Made by a program: the position numbers and the translations under genes. A DNA stretch of 38,066 nt, taken from assembly GCA_025355965.1 (NCBI GenBank), contig JANXYR010000078.1, positions 1 through 38,066 on the forward strand. The letters run 5' to 3'. This stretch comes from Geobacteraceae bacterium (lineage in GTDB: Bacteria > Desulfobacterota > Desulfuromonadia > Geobacterales > Pseudopelobacteraceae). Positions 1 through 7,868 of the stretch are shown piece after piece. The notes beneath the pieces are model-generated. The model saw nothing but the letters and a program-made list of their open reading frames with translations, had not been told where the DNA came from and did no database searches. How positions within the stretch are numbered: position 1 is the first letter of the stretch; the number at the start of each line of letters is the position of its first letter.

Positions 1-1
1 T

Positions 2-712
<711 letters not shown>

Positions 713-730
713 TTCCACTACGCGAATTCA

Positions 731-765
731 GACACCCCTCTTCCGCCAGGAGAGGGGTGTCTTCG
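731..765 (+). terminator. Rho-independent terminator of ilvC
   Basis: A perfect 11-bp stem (731-741 with 751-761), a 9-base loop, then a short T-containing run (TTCGCATTT). It lies 19 bases after the ilvC stop codon. Confidence 0.85.
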
Positions 766-768
766 CAT

Positions 769-822
769 TTAGTGCGTTAGAAGTTTTTTCTGCGCTTCGT
801 ACTTTGTTAACGCACTTATCCT
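769..822 (-). repeat. Short MITE/REP-like repeat, copy A
   Basis: A 54-bp element between ilvC and psd with terminal inverted repeats AGTGCGTTA (771-779) and TAACGCACT (808-816). Its right end, GTTAACGCACTTATCCT (806-822), recurs exactly in reverse complement at 2336-2352 beyond pssA. The other end (TTAGTGCGTTAGAA) resembles the far end of that second copy in reverse complement. The two copies therefore flank psd-pssA in inverted orientation. Whether the repeat occurs elsewhere in the genome cannot be seen here. Confidence 0.7.
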
Positions 823-844
823 ATTTTCAGGTCTAGGCAGGTAC

Positions 845-1504
845 ATGAATAATTCATCCCCGTTTGCTCGTGAAGGTTACCCATTCATTGCTTATGCAGT
901 CGGATTAACTGCGTTGTTTGCCGTTGCAGCAGTGCGTATTTCAACAGTCCTGTATATTCCGACCGCAATCAGTCTGTTACTAACGCTTTTCGTGCTCTAT
1001 TTTTTCCGCAATCCTGAAAGAATAACTCCATCTGACGCTACAGCAGTCGTTGCTCCTGCTGATGGTGTTGTTATTGTCGCCGAACGGGTACCTGAAACAC
1101 CGCTTGGCGTAGAGGCGTTGAAAATCAGTATTTTTATGTCCGTATTTAGTGTTCATGTAAACCGCGTCCCTTTTGACGGAAAGGTTATTGACACGTTTCA
1201 CCATCAGGGGAAGTTTTTTGATGCCAGAGATGGACGCGCTTCCTGTGAGAACGAACGTAATGGTATCGTATTGGAAATAGCCGGTGGTGCTCGGATCGCT
1301 TTTGTTCAGATTGCCGGCCTGATAGCTCGTCGGATCATCAGCTATCCATTGATCGGTCATCTGCTGGTGCGTGGTGAACGATATGGTTTAATTCGTTTTG
1401 GATCGAGGGTTGATGTTTATCTGCCACCCGAAATCGAACCTCTGGTGAAGCTTGGTGACAAAACTGTGGCGGGCGAAACCGTGTTGGCCAGAATCAGCGG
1501 CTGA
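845..1504 (+). CDS. psd: Phosphatidylserine decarboxylase proenzyme (short form)
   Basis: Converts phosphatidylserine to phosphatidylethanolamine at the inner membrane. The 219-residue product matches the short PSD class (about 215 residues). It has two hydrophobic segments at residues 13-54 and the motif FFRNPER, then the core with VFSVHVNRVP and the maturation site RFGS near residues 184-187. There autocleavage between Gly186 and Ser187 would produce the pyruvoyl group on the small alpha chain. The ATG at 845 has a purine-rich stretch (AGGCAGG) just upstream. pssA follows after 13 bases and supplies the substrate, so the two form an operon. Repeat copies sit on both sides of the pair. Confidence 0.95.
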   Translation: MNNSSPFAREGYPFIAYAVGLTALFAVAAVRISTVLYIPTAISLLLTLFVLYFFRNPERITPSDATAVVAPADGVVIVAERVPETPLGVEALKISIFMSVFSVHVNRVPFDGKVIDTFHHQGKFFDARDGRASCENERNGIVLEIAGGARIAFVQIAGLIARRIISYPLIGHLLVRGERYGLIRFGSRVDVYLPPEIEPLVKLGDKTVAGETVLARISG

Positions 1505-1517
1505 ACGAGGAAATATA

Positions 1518-2324
1518 ATGACTGACGAAAACGTAGCAGTTGCAGATAATAAAATAGAAAATATGAAGCGGGGCATCTACATTCTGCCAAATCTGGTGAC
1601 TGCCGCAAGTCTGTTTGCCGGTTTTTACAGCATTGTTTCAAGTTTGAACGGCAACTACAGTACGGCAGCGATCTGGATTTTTATCTCTGCTGTTTGTGAC
1701 GGTCTTGATGGAAAGGTCGCCCGCATGACCGGAACTACAAGCAAGTTCGGTGTCGAGTTTGACTCCCTTGCTGACCTGGTCGCTTTTGGTGTTACACCGG
1801 CTCTGTTAATGTACGCTTGGGCACTGCGACCGTTTGGCCGGCTTGGCTGGGTTGCTGCATTTCTTTTTCTTGTTTGTGGCGCACTACGGCTTGCCCGTTT
1901 TAACGTGCAGGTTGATACAGTTGAAAGCAAACGTTTTGTAGGTCTTCCAATCCCTGCGGCAGCTAGCATGGTTGCTTCAACGGTGCTTCTGTTTTATCAT
2001 TTTGGCTGGCCAAGTTCATTTAAAAAACTTGCGATACTCGGACTTATCTACCTTCTGGCGTTCCTGATGGTGTCAAACTTTAGATACTACTCGTTCAAAG
2101 ACCCCGCATTTATAAAACGGCAGCCATTTGGTTTTTTACTGTTGGCTGTGGTGCTGTTGATAGTAATAGCTGCTGAACCGGTAGTCATGACATTTGCAGT
2201 ACTGCTTCTGTATGTATTTTCCGGACCGGTTGACTTTGTTGTTACCTGGCCGAGACGGCGCAGATTGGAGAAGGCTGTACACAAAGGGCGGGAGGTTTTC
2301 AACAGGGAAGGTGACGCTTCTTAG
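1518..2324 (+). CDS. pssA: CDP-diacylglycerol--serine O-phosphatidyltransferase
   Basis: Makes phosphatidylserine from CDP-diacylglycerol and serine, the step before Psd. The CDP-alcohol phosphotransferase signature DG-x2-AR-x8-G-x3-D-x3-D is visible (starting CDGLDGKVAR and ending GVEFDSLAD). Multiple hydrophobic segments follow and the tail is basic (WPRRRR). I place the start at the ATG at 1518, preceded by GAGGAAATATA; the frame is also open upstream, into the 3' end of psd, but without a ribosome site. The 268-residue product is somewhat longer than the minimal family form of about 240 because of a soluble C-terminal extension. Confidence 0.95.
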   Translation: MTDENVAVADNKIENMKRGIYILPNLVTAASLFAGFYSIVSSLNGNYSTAAIWIFISAVCDGLDGKVARMTGTTSKFGVEFDSLADLVAFGVTPALLMYAWALRPFGRLGWVAAFLFLVCGALRLARFNVQVDTVESKRFVGLPIPAAASMVASTVLLFYHFGWPSSFKKLAILGLIYLLAFLMVSNFRYYSFKDPAFIKRQPFGFLLLAVVLLIVIAAEPVVMTFAVLLLYVFSGPVDFVVTWPRRRRLEKAVHKGREVFNREGDAS

Positions 2325-2335
2325 CCCTGACAAAC

Positions 2336-2400
2336 AGGATAAGTGCGTTAACGAAATATTCTCTGCAAAAAAAAACAGAGAATAATTTCTAACTTACTAA
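2336..2400 (+). repeat. Short MITE/REP-like repeat, copy B
   Basis: Begins AGGATAAGTGCGTTAAC (2336-2352), the exact reverse complement of the right end of copy A, and ends TTCTAACTTACTAA (2387-2400), a diverged version of copy A's other end. The interior differs and carries its own hairpin. The element fills the gap between pssA and the convergent phosphoesterase gene and overlaps that gene's stop codon. Confidence 0.65.
2358..2390. terminator. Possible bidirectional terminator between convergent genes
   Basis: An 8-bp stem ATTCTCTG/CAGAGAAT (2358-2365 with 2376-2383) with an A-rich loop, followed by TAATTTCT on the plus strand. It sits between pssA (+) and the phosphoesterase (-), inside repeat copy B. 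The stem is AT-rich, so strength is uncertain. Confidence 0.45.
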
Positions 2401-2867
2401 TCGATGTCATAATGCCTTGAGGTTATGCCATCAGGCGTAATGTTCAGTACGGCATAACTGCGGTGATGAGTGCCATTTGAAAGTGCTCCAGGGTTTAACA
2501 TCAGAAGACTTGCATGATTTTCAAGCATACCTTGATGAGTGTGGCCGAATAAAACTGCGTCAGCCGCAATTTCCTCCGCTCTTTGTCGTAACCTTGCCAG
2601 TCCTGACTTGACATGATATGCATCCCCGTGGGTCAACAAAATCCGTTTTCCTTCACACTCCCACATAAGTTCGCGCGGTGAAATTGAACCAGAGTCACAA
2701 TTTCCGGCTACGTTAATAACTGGGATATCGAGTGATTCACGCAGCAAAATCGCATCGGCGCATCCATCTCCCAAATGAATGACTATATCAACCGGTTCAG
2801 AAAGGGTATGAGCTTTAAAGGCGCCGTTAGTATTTCCGTGGGTGTCTGATATAACTAGAACTTTCAT
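2397..2867 (-). CDS. YfcE/MJ0936-type metallophosphoesterase
   Basis: A 156-residue calcineurin-like phosphoesterase of the small YfcE family; these hydrolyse phosphodiesters with a dinuclear metal centre. All metal motifs are visible: DTHGN near residue 8 (D-x-H), HLGDG (GD), GNCD (GN[CH]D), LLTHGD (H) and FGHTHQG (GHTH). No signal peptide, so cytosolic. The physiological substrate is not predictable from sequence. It is divergent from sppA: the two starts are about 63 bases apart and share a promoter region. The C-terminal codons overlap repeat copy B. Confidence 0.9.
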   Translation of the reverse strand: MKVLVISDTHGNTNGAFKAHTLSEPVDIVIHLGDGCADAILLRESLDIPVINVAGNCDSGSISPRELMWECEGKRILLTHGDAYHVKSGLARLRQRAEEIAADAVLFGHTHQGMLENHASLLMLNPGALSNGTHHRSYAVLNITPDGITSRHYDID

Positions 2868-2929
2868 TGGTGGAATGTAGCAGATGTATTCCTATCTCAA
2901 AAGATAAAATATTCATAAGGTGCATGTAT

Positions 2930-3814
2930 ATGTCAAAAAAAATTGCCATAATAACCGCCACTGTACTGCTTTTTGTTGTAATCCTGTTTGCGCTTTCCAT
3001 GAAGATTGCCGGAACTATTTTCGGCAACGGAGATACCCACCTCTTAAAGAGCAAGACTGGGGTCGGTCTGGTTGAGGTAAAAGGAATGATTCTCGACTCC
3101 AAAGAAACTATCAGGCAGTTGAGATATTTCCTTAAGCAGGACGCCGTCAAGGCCGTTGTGCTTCGTGTTGACTCTCCTGGTGGAATTGTTGCACCGTCAC
3201 AGGAAATATACGCCGAAGTTAAAAAGTTCGCTGCAAAGAAGAAGATAATCGTATCAATGGGTAGCATTGCCGCATCCGGCGGATATTACATCTCTGCACC
3301 GTCAACCATGATCTATGCGAACCCCGGCACCATTACAGCAAGCATCGGGGTCATTCTCAAGCTATCAAACATCGAATCGTTGATTGATAAAATTGGAATT
3401 AAATCTCATACACTTAAAACCGGTAAATACAAGGATTCGGGATCGCCGCTGCGTCAGTTCTCCGCTGAAGATCGTGCGATGCTGCAGTCGGTAATTGATA
3501 ATACCCACCAGCAGTTCGTCAGAGCTGTTGCGGAAGGGCGTAAGCTGCCGATTGAAGATGTGCGTAAAATTGCGGACGGTCGGATACTATCCGGCGAGCA
3601 GGCCAAGGAATATAAACTGGTGGATCGTTTGGGGACTCTTCAGGATGCGATTGAGGAGGCTGGGAGACTGGCCGGTATTTCAGGTGAACCTGAACTGCTG
3701 CTACCACCTAAGAAGAAGGTAGATTACATGGATCTTCTGATCGAAGGGGCTGAGGGAACTTTTAACGGGCCACTTGGCAGGGCGACAGGCGGAATGAAAA
3801 TGTTGTACGAGTAG
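2930..3814 (+). CDS. sppA: Signal peptide peptidase SppA, short (36K) type
   Basis: Membrane-anchored serine protease that degrades cleaved signal peptides. I choose the ATG at 2930 (MSKKIAII) because AAGG lies 9 bases upstream and it is followed at once by the N-terminal anchor (residues 4-27); the frame is open further upstream. The product has 294 residues, one protease domain rather than the duplicated E. coli form. The Ser/Lys dyad is Ser116 in IAASGGYY and Lys168 in TGKYKDSGSP; VDSPGG near residue 80 forms the other conserved substrate-binding loop. The gene ends inside a perfect 12-bp hairpin. Confidence 0.93.
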   Translation: MSKKIAIITATVLLFVVILFALSMKIAGTIFGNGDTHLLKSKTGVGLVEVKGMILDSKETIRQLRYFLKQDAVKAVVLRVDSPGGIVAPSQEIYAEVKKFAAKKKIIVSMGSIAASGGYYISAPSTMIYANPGTITASIGVILKLSNIESLIDKIGIKSHTLKTGKYKDSGSPLRQFSAEDRAMLQSVIDNTHQQFVRAVAEGRKLPIEDVRKIADGRILSGEQAKEYKLVDRLGTLQDAIEEAGRLAGISGEPELLLPPKKKVDYMDLLIEGAEGTFNGPLGRATGGMKMLYE

Positions 3815-3838
3815 GGGCGCACGGCAGTGCGCCCCTAC
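3811..3838. terminator. Perfect GC-rich palindrome between convergent sppA and DAHP synthase genes
   Basis: GTAGGGGCGCAC (3811-3822), loop GGCA, then GTGCGCCCCTAC (3827-3838): a perfect 12-bp stem that includes the sppA stop codon and lies 4 bases from the end of the opposing gene. No long T run follows on either side. It could be a bidirectional terminator or a copy of a dispersed REP-type palindrome; GTAGGGGCGCAC palindromes of this kind are common dispersed repeats in several phyla. Confidence 0.65.
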
Positions 3839-3842
3839 ATGA

Positions 3843-4895
3843 TTATTTCCTGTTTTTCAACCTGTCGTGGGCGCTGATCAGGATTTTTTCAGTAGTTGCC
3901 CAGTCAATACAGGCATCGGTAATTGAAACTCCATATTTCAGCTGGCTGATATCAGCCGGGATTTTCTGATTGCCGGCTTCGAGGTTGCTTTCAATCATAA
4001 CCCCGGAAATAGAGCTGTTACCGGCCAGCATTTGATCAACAACATTTTCCAGAACGTCAGGCTGTTTCTGGTAATCCTTGTTTGAGTTGCCATGGCTGCA
4101 GTCAACCATTATGGTAGGAAGCAAGCCGCTTTTGCCTAGCTGTTCCTCAGTATGGGCAATATCTTCGGGGTAATAGTTGACTTTTTTCGACCCGCCCCGC
4201 AGAACGATATGCACATCCGGGTTGCCGCTGGTCTGAATGATGGACGTACGTCCCTCACGGTTGATTCCGAGGAAACTATGCGGATGCTGAGCGGCCTTCA
4301 TGGCATCAATGGCAATCTGCAGGTTGCCGTCTGTGCCATTTTTAAAACCGATCGGAAAGGAAAGGCCACTGGCCAGTTCCCGGTGGGTCTGGGATTCGGT
4401 CGTACGAGCGCCGATTGCCCCCCAGCTGATAAGATCGGCCACATATTCCGGAGTGATCGGATCAAGCATTTCGTTGGCGACCGGAACCTCAAGCGCTGTC
4501 ATGCGGCTGAGCAAACCGCGGGCGATGCCGAGCCCCTTGGAAATAAGATGGGTGCCATCCATGTCCGGATCGTTGATCAGCCCTTTCCAGCCGACAGTCG
4601 TGCGTGGTTTTTCAAAGTAAACCCGCATAACAAGCAAGAGCTGATCATCAACTTTACGGGAAAGTTCTGCCAATCTTCCGGCATATTCGAGGGCCGCTTC
4701 AGTGTCGTGAATCGAACAGGGGCCGACTACAACTATCAGACGCTTGTCCCGACGCTGAATGATCTCTTTTATCTGCTCCCTGCTTTTACTGATAAATGCA
4801 CGGTTCTTTTCAGACAAGGGAAAAACCTGGCGCAGATCTGCAGGTGCTATGATTGGGGTAATGCCGGTAATTTTTAGATTATTTGTCTTGATCAC
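3843..4895 (-). CDS. 3-deoxy-7-phosphoheptulonate (DAHP) synthase, class I AroF/AroG type
   Basis: First step of the shikimate pathway: condenses phosphoenolpyruvate and erythrose 4-phosphate. The 350 residues match E. coli AroF/G/H in length. Recognisable motifs are VVGPCSIHD (metal-binding Cys), RVYFEKPRTTVGWKGLIND, GARTTESQTHRELASGLS, PIGFKNGTDG, HIVLRGG and MVDCSHGNSNKD. An N-terminal extension of about 50 residues precedes the barrel, as in the feedback-regulated E. coli enzymes; which amino acid inhibits it cannot be told. The start is GTG at 4895 with GGGAGAG eight bases upstream. It is transcribed divergently from gmhB. Confidence 0.95.
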   Translation of the reverse strand: MIKTNNLKITGITPIIAPADLRQVFPLSEKNRAFISKSREQIKEIIQRRDKRLIVVVGPCSIHDTEAALEYAGRLAELSRKVDDQLLLVMRVYFEKPRTTVGWKGLINDPDMDGTHLISKGLGIARGLLSRMTALEVPVANEMLDPITPEYVADLISWGAIGARTTESQTHRELASGLSFPIGFKNGTDGNLQIAIDAMKAAQHPHSFLGINREGRTSIIQTSGNPDVHIVLRGGSKKVNYYPEDIAHTEEQLGKSGLLPTIMVDCSHGNSNKDYQKQPDVLENVVDQMLAGNSSISGVMIESNLEAGNQKIPADISQLKYGVSITDACIDWATTEKILISAHDRLKNRK

Positions 4896-5028
4896 TTAAC
4901 AGCTCTCCCTTTATGTTAGTTTCAGGTGTTATAGTGGTTTCTATATCAGGTTGTCAATGCTTCTCTGTATGAATTACTCACTAAATCAGCAGGTTAAATA
5001 TTACGAAACAATTGTTACGGAGGAATTG

Positions 5029-5571
5029 ATGCGACGTGCAGTATTTCTGGACCGGGATGGCACCATCAATATTGAAAAAGAATATCTTTATCAGGCCAAA
5101 GATTTTGAGTTTATTCCGGGAGCCCCTGAAGCGATTCAACTACTCAACCGGGCAGGAATTATGGTTGTAGTTGTAACAAATCAGTCCGGCGTCGCACGGG
5201 GCTATTACACAGAAGATGATGTCTTAAACCTGCATCGTCATATTTCCTGTGAACTGGAAAGCTACGGCGCTCATGTGGATGCCTGGCTGTACTGTCCGCA
5301 CCACCCTTCGGGTCGCGGCAGCTATGCGCTACCATGCAATTGTCGGAAACCATTGCCAGGAATGCTGCAAGAGGCCGCTGTGAGATACGACATCAATCTG
5401 GAAGACTCAACTATTATTGGTGACAAGCTTGCCGATATTGAAGCAGGAAAGGCCGCAAGGTGCCATACTATTTTGGTTCGTACAGGATACGGAACAGAGG
5501 ATGAACAGAGCGTTGGTCCACAAACTGTTGTCTGTGATGATATTCTCTCTGCTGTAAAATACCTGCTGTAA
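5029..5571 (+). CDS. gmhB: D-glycero-D-manno-heptose-1,7-bisphosphate 7-phosphatase
   Basis: HAD-family phosphatase in ADP-heptose synthesis for the lipopolysaccharide inner core. The ATG at 5029 follows GGAGG with 5-base spacing; an upstream ATG in frame lacks such a site. The 180-residue product has the nucleophile/acid pair Asp8 and Asp10 (FLDRDGT), the VVTNQSG motif, the Cys/His zinc loop typical of GmhB (YCPHHP to CNCRKP) and the terminal [11 protein letters not shown] motif. The gene for a nucleotide-sugar enzyme follows, which agrees with a cell-surface role. Confidence 0.93.
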   Translation: MRRAVFLDRDGTINIEKEYLYQAKDFEFIPGAPEAIQLLNRAGIMVVVVTNQSGVARGYYTEDDVLNLHRHISCELESYGAHVDAWLYCPHHPSGRGSYALPCNCRKPLPGMLQEAAVRYDINLEDSTIIGDKLADIEAGKAARCHTILVRTGYGTEDEQSVGPQTVVCDDILSAVKYLL

Positions 5572-5647
5572 TTCATCGATCAGATTTGACACCGCTCCAG
5601 GTAACATGCTACCTAGACTGTCACAAAATAAATGTGAGGTGTTTATT

Positions 5648-6544
5648 ATGTCCAATGGCATAAAAAAAGGAATAATTCTGGCTGGTGGGGCCGGTAGTCG
5701 TCTTTTTCCTCTGACACTGGTTGCCAGTAAACAGCTGCAACCGGTGTATGACAAGCCGATGATCTATTATCCTCTCGCAACTCTTATGACTGCCGGAATA
5801 AAGGACATACTTCTGATTTCAACGCCGCACGATACTCCCCGTTTCAAGGAGCTTCTCGGAGATGGCTCGCGCTGGGGAGTAACAATTTCATATAAGGTAC
5901 AACCGGAGCCGAAGGGAATTGCCCAGGCGTTTCTGGTTGGTGAAGAGTTTATTGGCAACCGACCGGTCTGCCTGATTCTGGGTGATAATATATTCTATGG
6001 CAAAATGAATCTGGATAAAATTGTGTCTGAATTTACGACGGGAGCACGAGTTTTTGGCTATCAGGTCAACGACCCTGAACGCTATGGAGTTGTTGCCTTT
6101 GATGCAAACGGCACAGTTCTAAGTATCGAGGAAAAACCGCAGCACCCCAAGTCGCACTTTGCAGTACCCGGTCTGTATTTGTACGATGAAAATATCGTAG
6201 CGGTGGCTAAATCAATAAAACCATCGCTACGTGGTGAACTGGAGATAACTGATATAAACCTTGAATATCTACGGCGCGGAGAATTGATGGTCGAGCGCCT
6301 TGGACGTGGAATCGCCTGGCTTGACACCGGTACACATAAGAGTTTGCTGGAGGCCAGTAATTTCATCGAAACAATCGAATCAAGACAAGGGCTGAAGATT
6401 GCCTGTCTTGAAGAAATAGCTCTTCGCCGTGGGTTTATTAATTGTCAACAGATGAAAGAGGTTATTGAAGCTACGCCTAACTCTTCATATAAAGAATATC
6501 TCCAACGTGTTTACAACGAAGCCGAATTGTGCGGGATTCAATAG
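5648..6544 (+). CDS. rmlA: Glucose-1-phosphate thymidylyltransferase
   Basis: Makes dTDP-glucose from dTTP and glucose 1-phosphate, the entry to dTDP-rhamnose for surface polysaccharide. The start ATG at 5648 is preceded by GTGAGG at about 8 bases. The 298-residue product shows the nucleotidyltransferase signature [16 protein letters not shown], the [15 protein letters not shown] sugar-nucleotide segment, LGDNIFYG, the EEKP motif and the WLDTGTH loop. The family is about 290 residues, so it is full length. rmlB, rmlC and rmlD are not next to it; instead mreC starts 15 bases after its stop, so it may be co-transcribed with the rod-shape genes. Confidence 0.94.
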   Translation: MSNGIKKGIILAGGAGSRLFPLTLVASKQLQPVYDKPMIYYPLATLMTAGIKDILLISTPHDTPRFKELLGDGSRWGVTISYKVQPEPKGIAQAFLVGEEFIGNRPVCLILGDNIFYGKMNLDKIVSEFTTGARVFGYQVNDPERYGVVAFDANGTVLSIEEKPQHPKSHFAVPGLYLYDENIVAVAKSIKPSLRGELEITDINLEYLRRGELMVERLGRGIAWLDTGTHKSLLEASNFIETIESRQGLKIACLEEIALRRGFINCQQMKEVIEATPNSSYKEYLQRVYNEAELCGIQ

Positions 6545-6559
6545 GACGAGATTGATTCA

Positions 6560-7381
6560 ATGGATTTTTTTAAAAAACATATGTATCCGCTCTTGACAGG
6601 AATCGGAATTTTGGTTGCTCTACTGTTTTTTTCGCTGAATATCCCGCACAATCGTGAGGCAAATATAATAGAGCGCTCGGTACTAAGCGCTTTGTCACCA
6701 CTCCTTCAGCCGGTCTCCAGGGTGAGCGGTTTTATTAAAGACGTGTGGGACGATTATATTCGACTGGTTGATACCAATCGCGAAAACAGGCAGTTACGAG
6801 AAGACGTACGTAGTCTGAATTTGCGCGTGTTGGAAGGGAATGAAGCAGTTCTGGCAAACCAGAGACTTGAGCGATTGCTTGAGATGAAAAACAACGTCAA
6901 AGCACCAACCATAGCTGCAACAGTTATTGGCGAGGACGTCACTTCATGGTTCAGGACACTGATAATAAATCGTGGCAGTTCAAGCGGCATTCGTGAAGGA
7001 ATGGCAGTGGTTTCCTCCGATGGCGTTGTTGGTCAGACAGTCAAGGTTTCCTCCTCAACCGCACGCGTGCTTTTACTTACGGATCACGCCAGCGGCATCG
7101 CTGCGACAATTCAGCGTTCACGCGCCAGAGGAGTCGTTAAGGGCAAAGGAGAAATGCTCTGTGCACTTGAATTTACGACCCGCGAAGAAGATGTCAAAGT
7201 CGGCGATACGGTAATATCATCCGGGATCGGCGGGGTCTTTCTAAAAGGGTTGCCGATCGGCGAAGTTACCATGGTTAAACGCGGCGAATACGGCATCTTC
7301 CAGACCGTATCTATTCGCCCTGCCGTCAACCTCCCTCATCTCGAAGAGGTTCTGGTCGTGCAGCGGGGTGGCTATGAATAG
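6560..7381 (+). CDS. mreC: Rod shape-determining protein MreC
   Basis: Periplasmic scaffold of the elongasome that links MreB to PBP2. The 273-residue product has one N-terminal membrane segment (residues 9-25), a coiled-coil region (about 70-115, rich in R, E, L and N) and then the beta-barrel domain with VIGEDVTSWFRTLIINRGSSSGI and VSSDGVVGQ, both family hallmarks. AGGAC about 11 bases upstream may serve as the ribosome site. First gene of mreC-mreD-mrdA-rodA, all with overlapping ends, so translation is probably coupled. Confidence 0.96.
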   Translation: MDFFKKHMYPLLTGIGILVALLFFSLNIPHNREANIIERSVLSALSPLLQPVSRVSGFIKDVWDDYIRLVDTNRENRQLREDVRSLNLRVLEGNEAVLANQRLERLLEMKNNVKAPTIAATVIGEDVTSWFRTLIINRGSSSGIREGMAVVSSDGVVGQTVKVSSSTARVLLLTDHASGIAATIQRSRARGVVKGKGEMLCALEFTTREEDVKVGDTVISSGIGGVFLKGLPIGEVTMVKRGEYGIFQTVSIRPAVNLPHLEEVLVVQRGGYE

Positions 7382-7868
7382 ACGTGCTACGCTGCTGTTT
7401 TCCTGTCTTGTCCTCACATCAATTATTATTCAGGTGTCACTGCTCCCTGTTTTTGTACGACCACCATTCAAGCCCGACCTGTTGCTAGTTAGTATGGTCT
7501 TTCTCGCACTGCACGGACCATTTAAAATGGGGGCACCTCTGGCCTGGCTACTTGGTATGTTTAATGATGTCTACAGTGGCTTATACCTTGGCCTTAATGC
7601 CGCCACCTTTCTGATTTCTTTTCTGGTTATCAAGAGTGTGTCAGAGCGTTTGTATGCCGACAGTGCTATCCTGTTCGTCCTAACTGTTGCGGGTGTCACA
7701 CTTGCCGGATTTACTCTGAATTTGCTTCTGACAACTATGTTTACCGCTTCACCGGGAATTGCCTATTCCATGTTTTCGGACATATTTCCGCGACTACTGG
7801 TTAATTCTTTTATTGCATCAATAGTCTCTTTACTCCCCGGATTTGACAGTCAAGTTGCTTCGTCATGA
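7374..7868 (+). CDS. mreD: Rod shape-determining protein MreD
   Basis: Small integral membrane partner of MreC. The 164 residues form about five hydrophobic segments, with a PFKPDLLLVSMVFLALHGP stretch and LAWLLGMFNDVYSG, matching MreD. I prefer the ATG at 7374, which has GGGGTGG just upstream and overlaps mreC by 8 bases; a GTG at 7368 is an alternative that adds two residues. MreD is poorly conserved in sequence, so assignment rests also on its place between mreC and mrdA. Confidence 0.92.
   Translation: MNRRATLLFSCLVLTSIIIQVSLLPVFVRPPFKPDLLLVSMVFLALHGPFKMGAPLAWLLGMFNDVYSGLYLGLNAATFLISFLVIKSVSERLYADSAILFVLTVAGVTLAGFTLNLLLTTMFTASPGIAYSMFSDIFPRLLVNSFIASIVSLLPGFDSQVASS

Noticed and set aside
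3811..3838. Calling the palindrome a standard intrinsic terminator with certainty
   Set aside because: Stem is perfect but neither strand has a T run, so the terminator call is kept only at moderate confidence.
4152..4877. 241-codon plus-strand reading frame opposite the DAHP synthase gene
   Set aside because: Fully antisense to a well-supported gene; no recognisable motif and a biased, low-quality composition.
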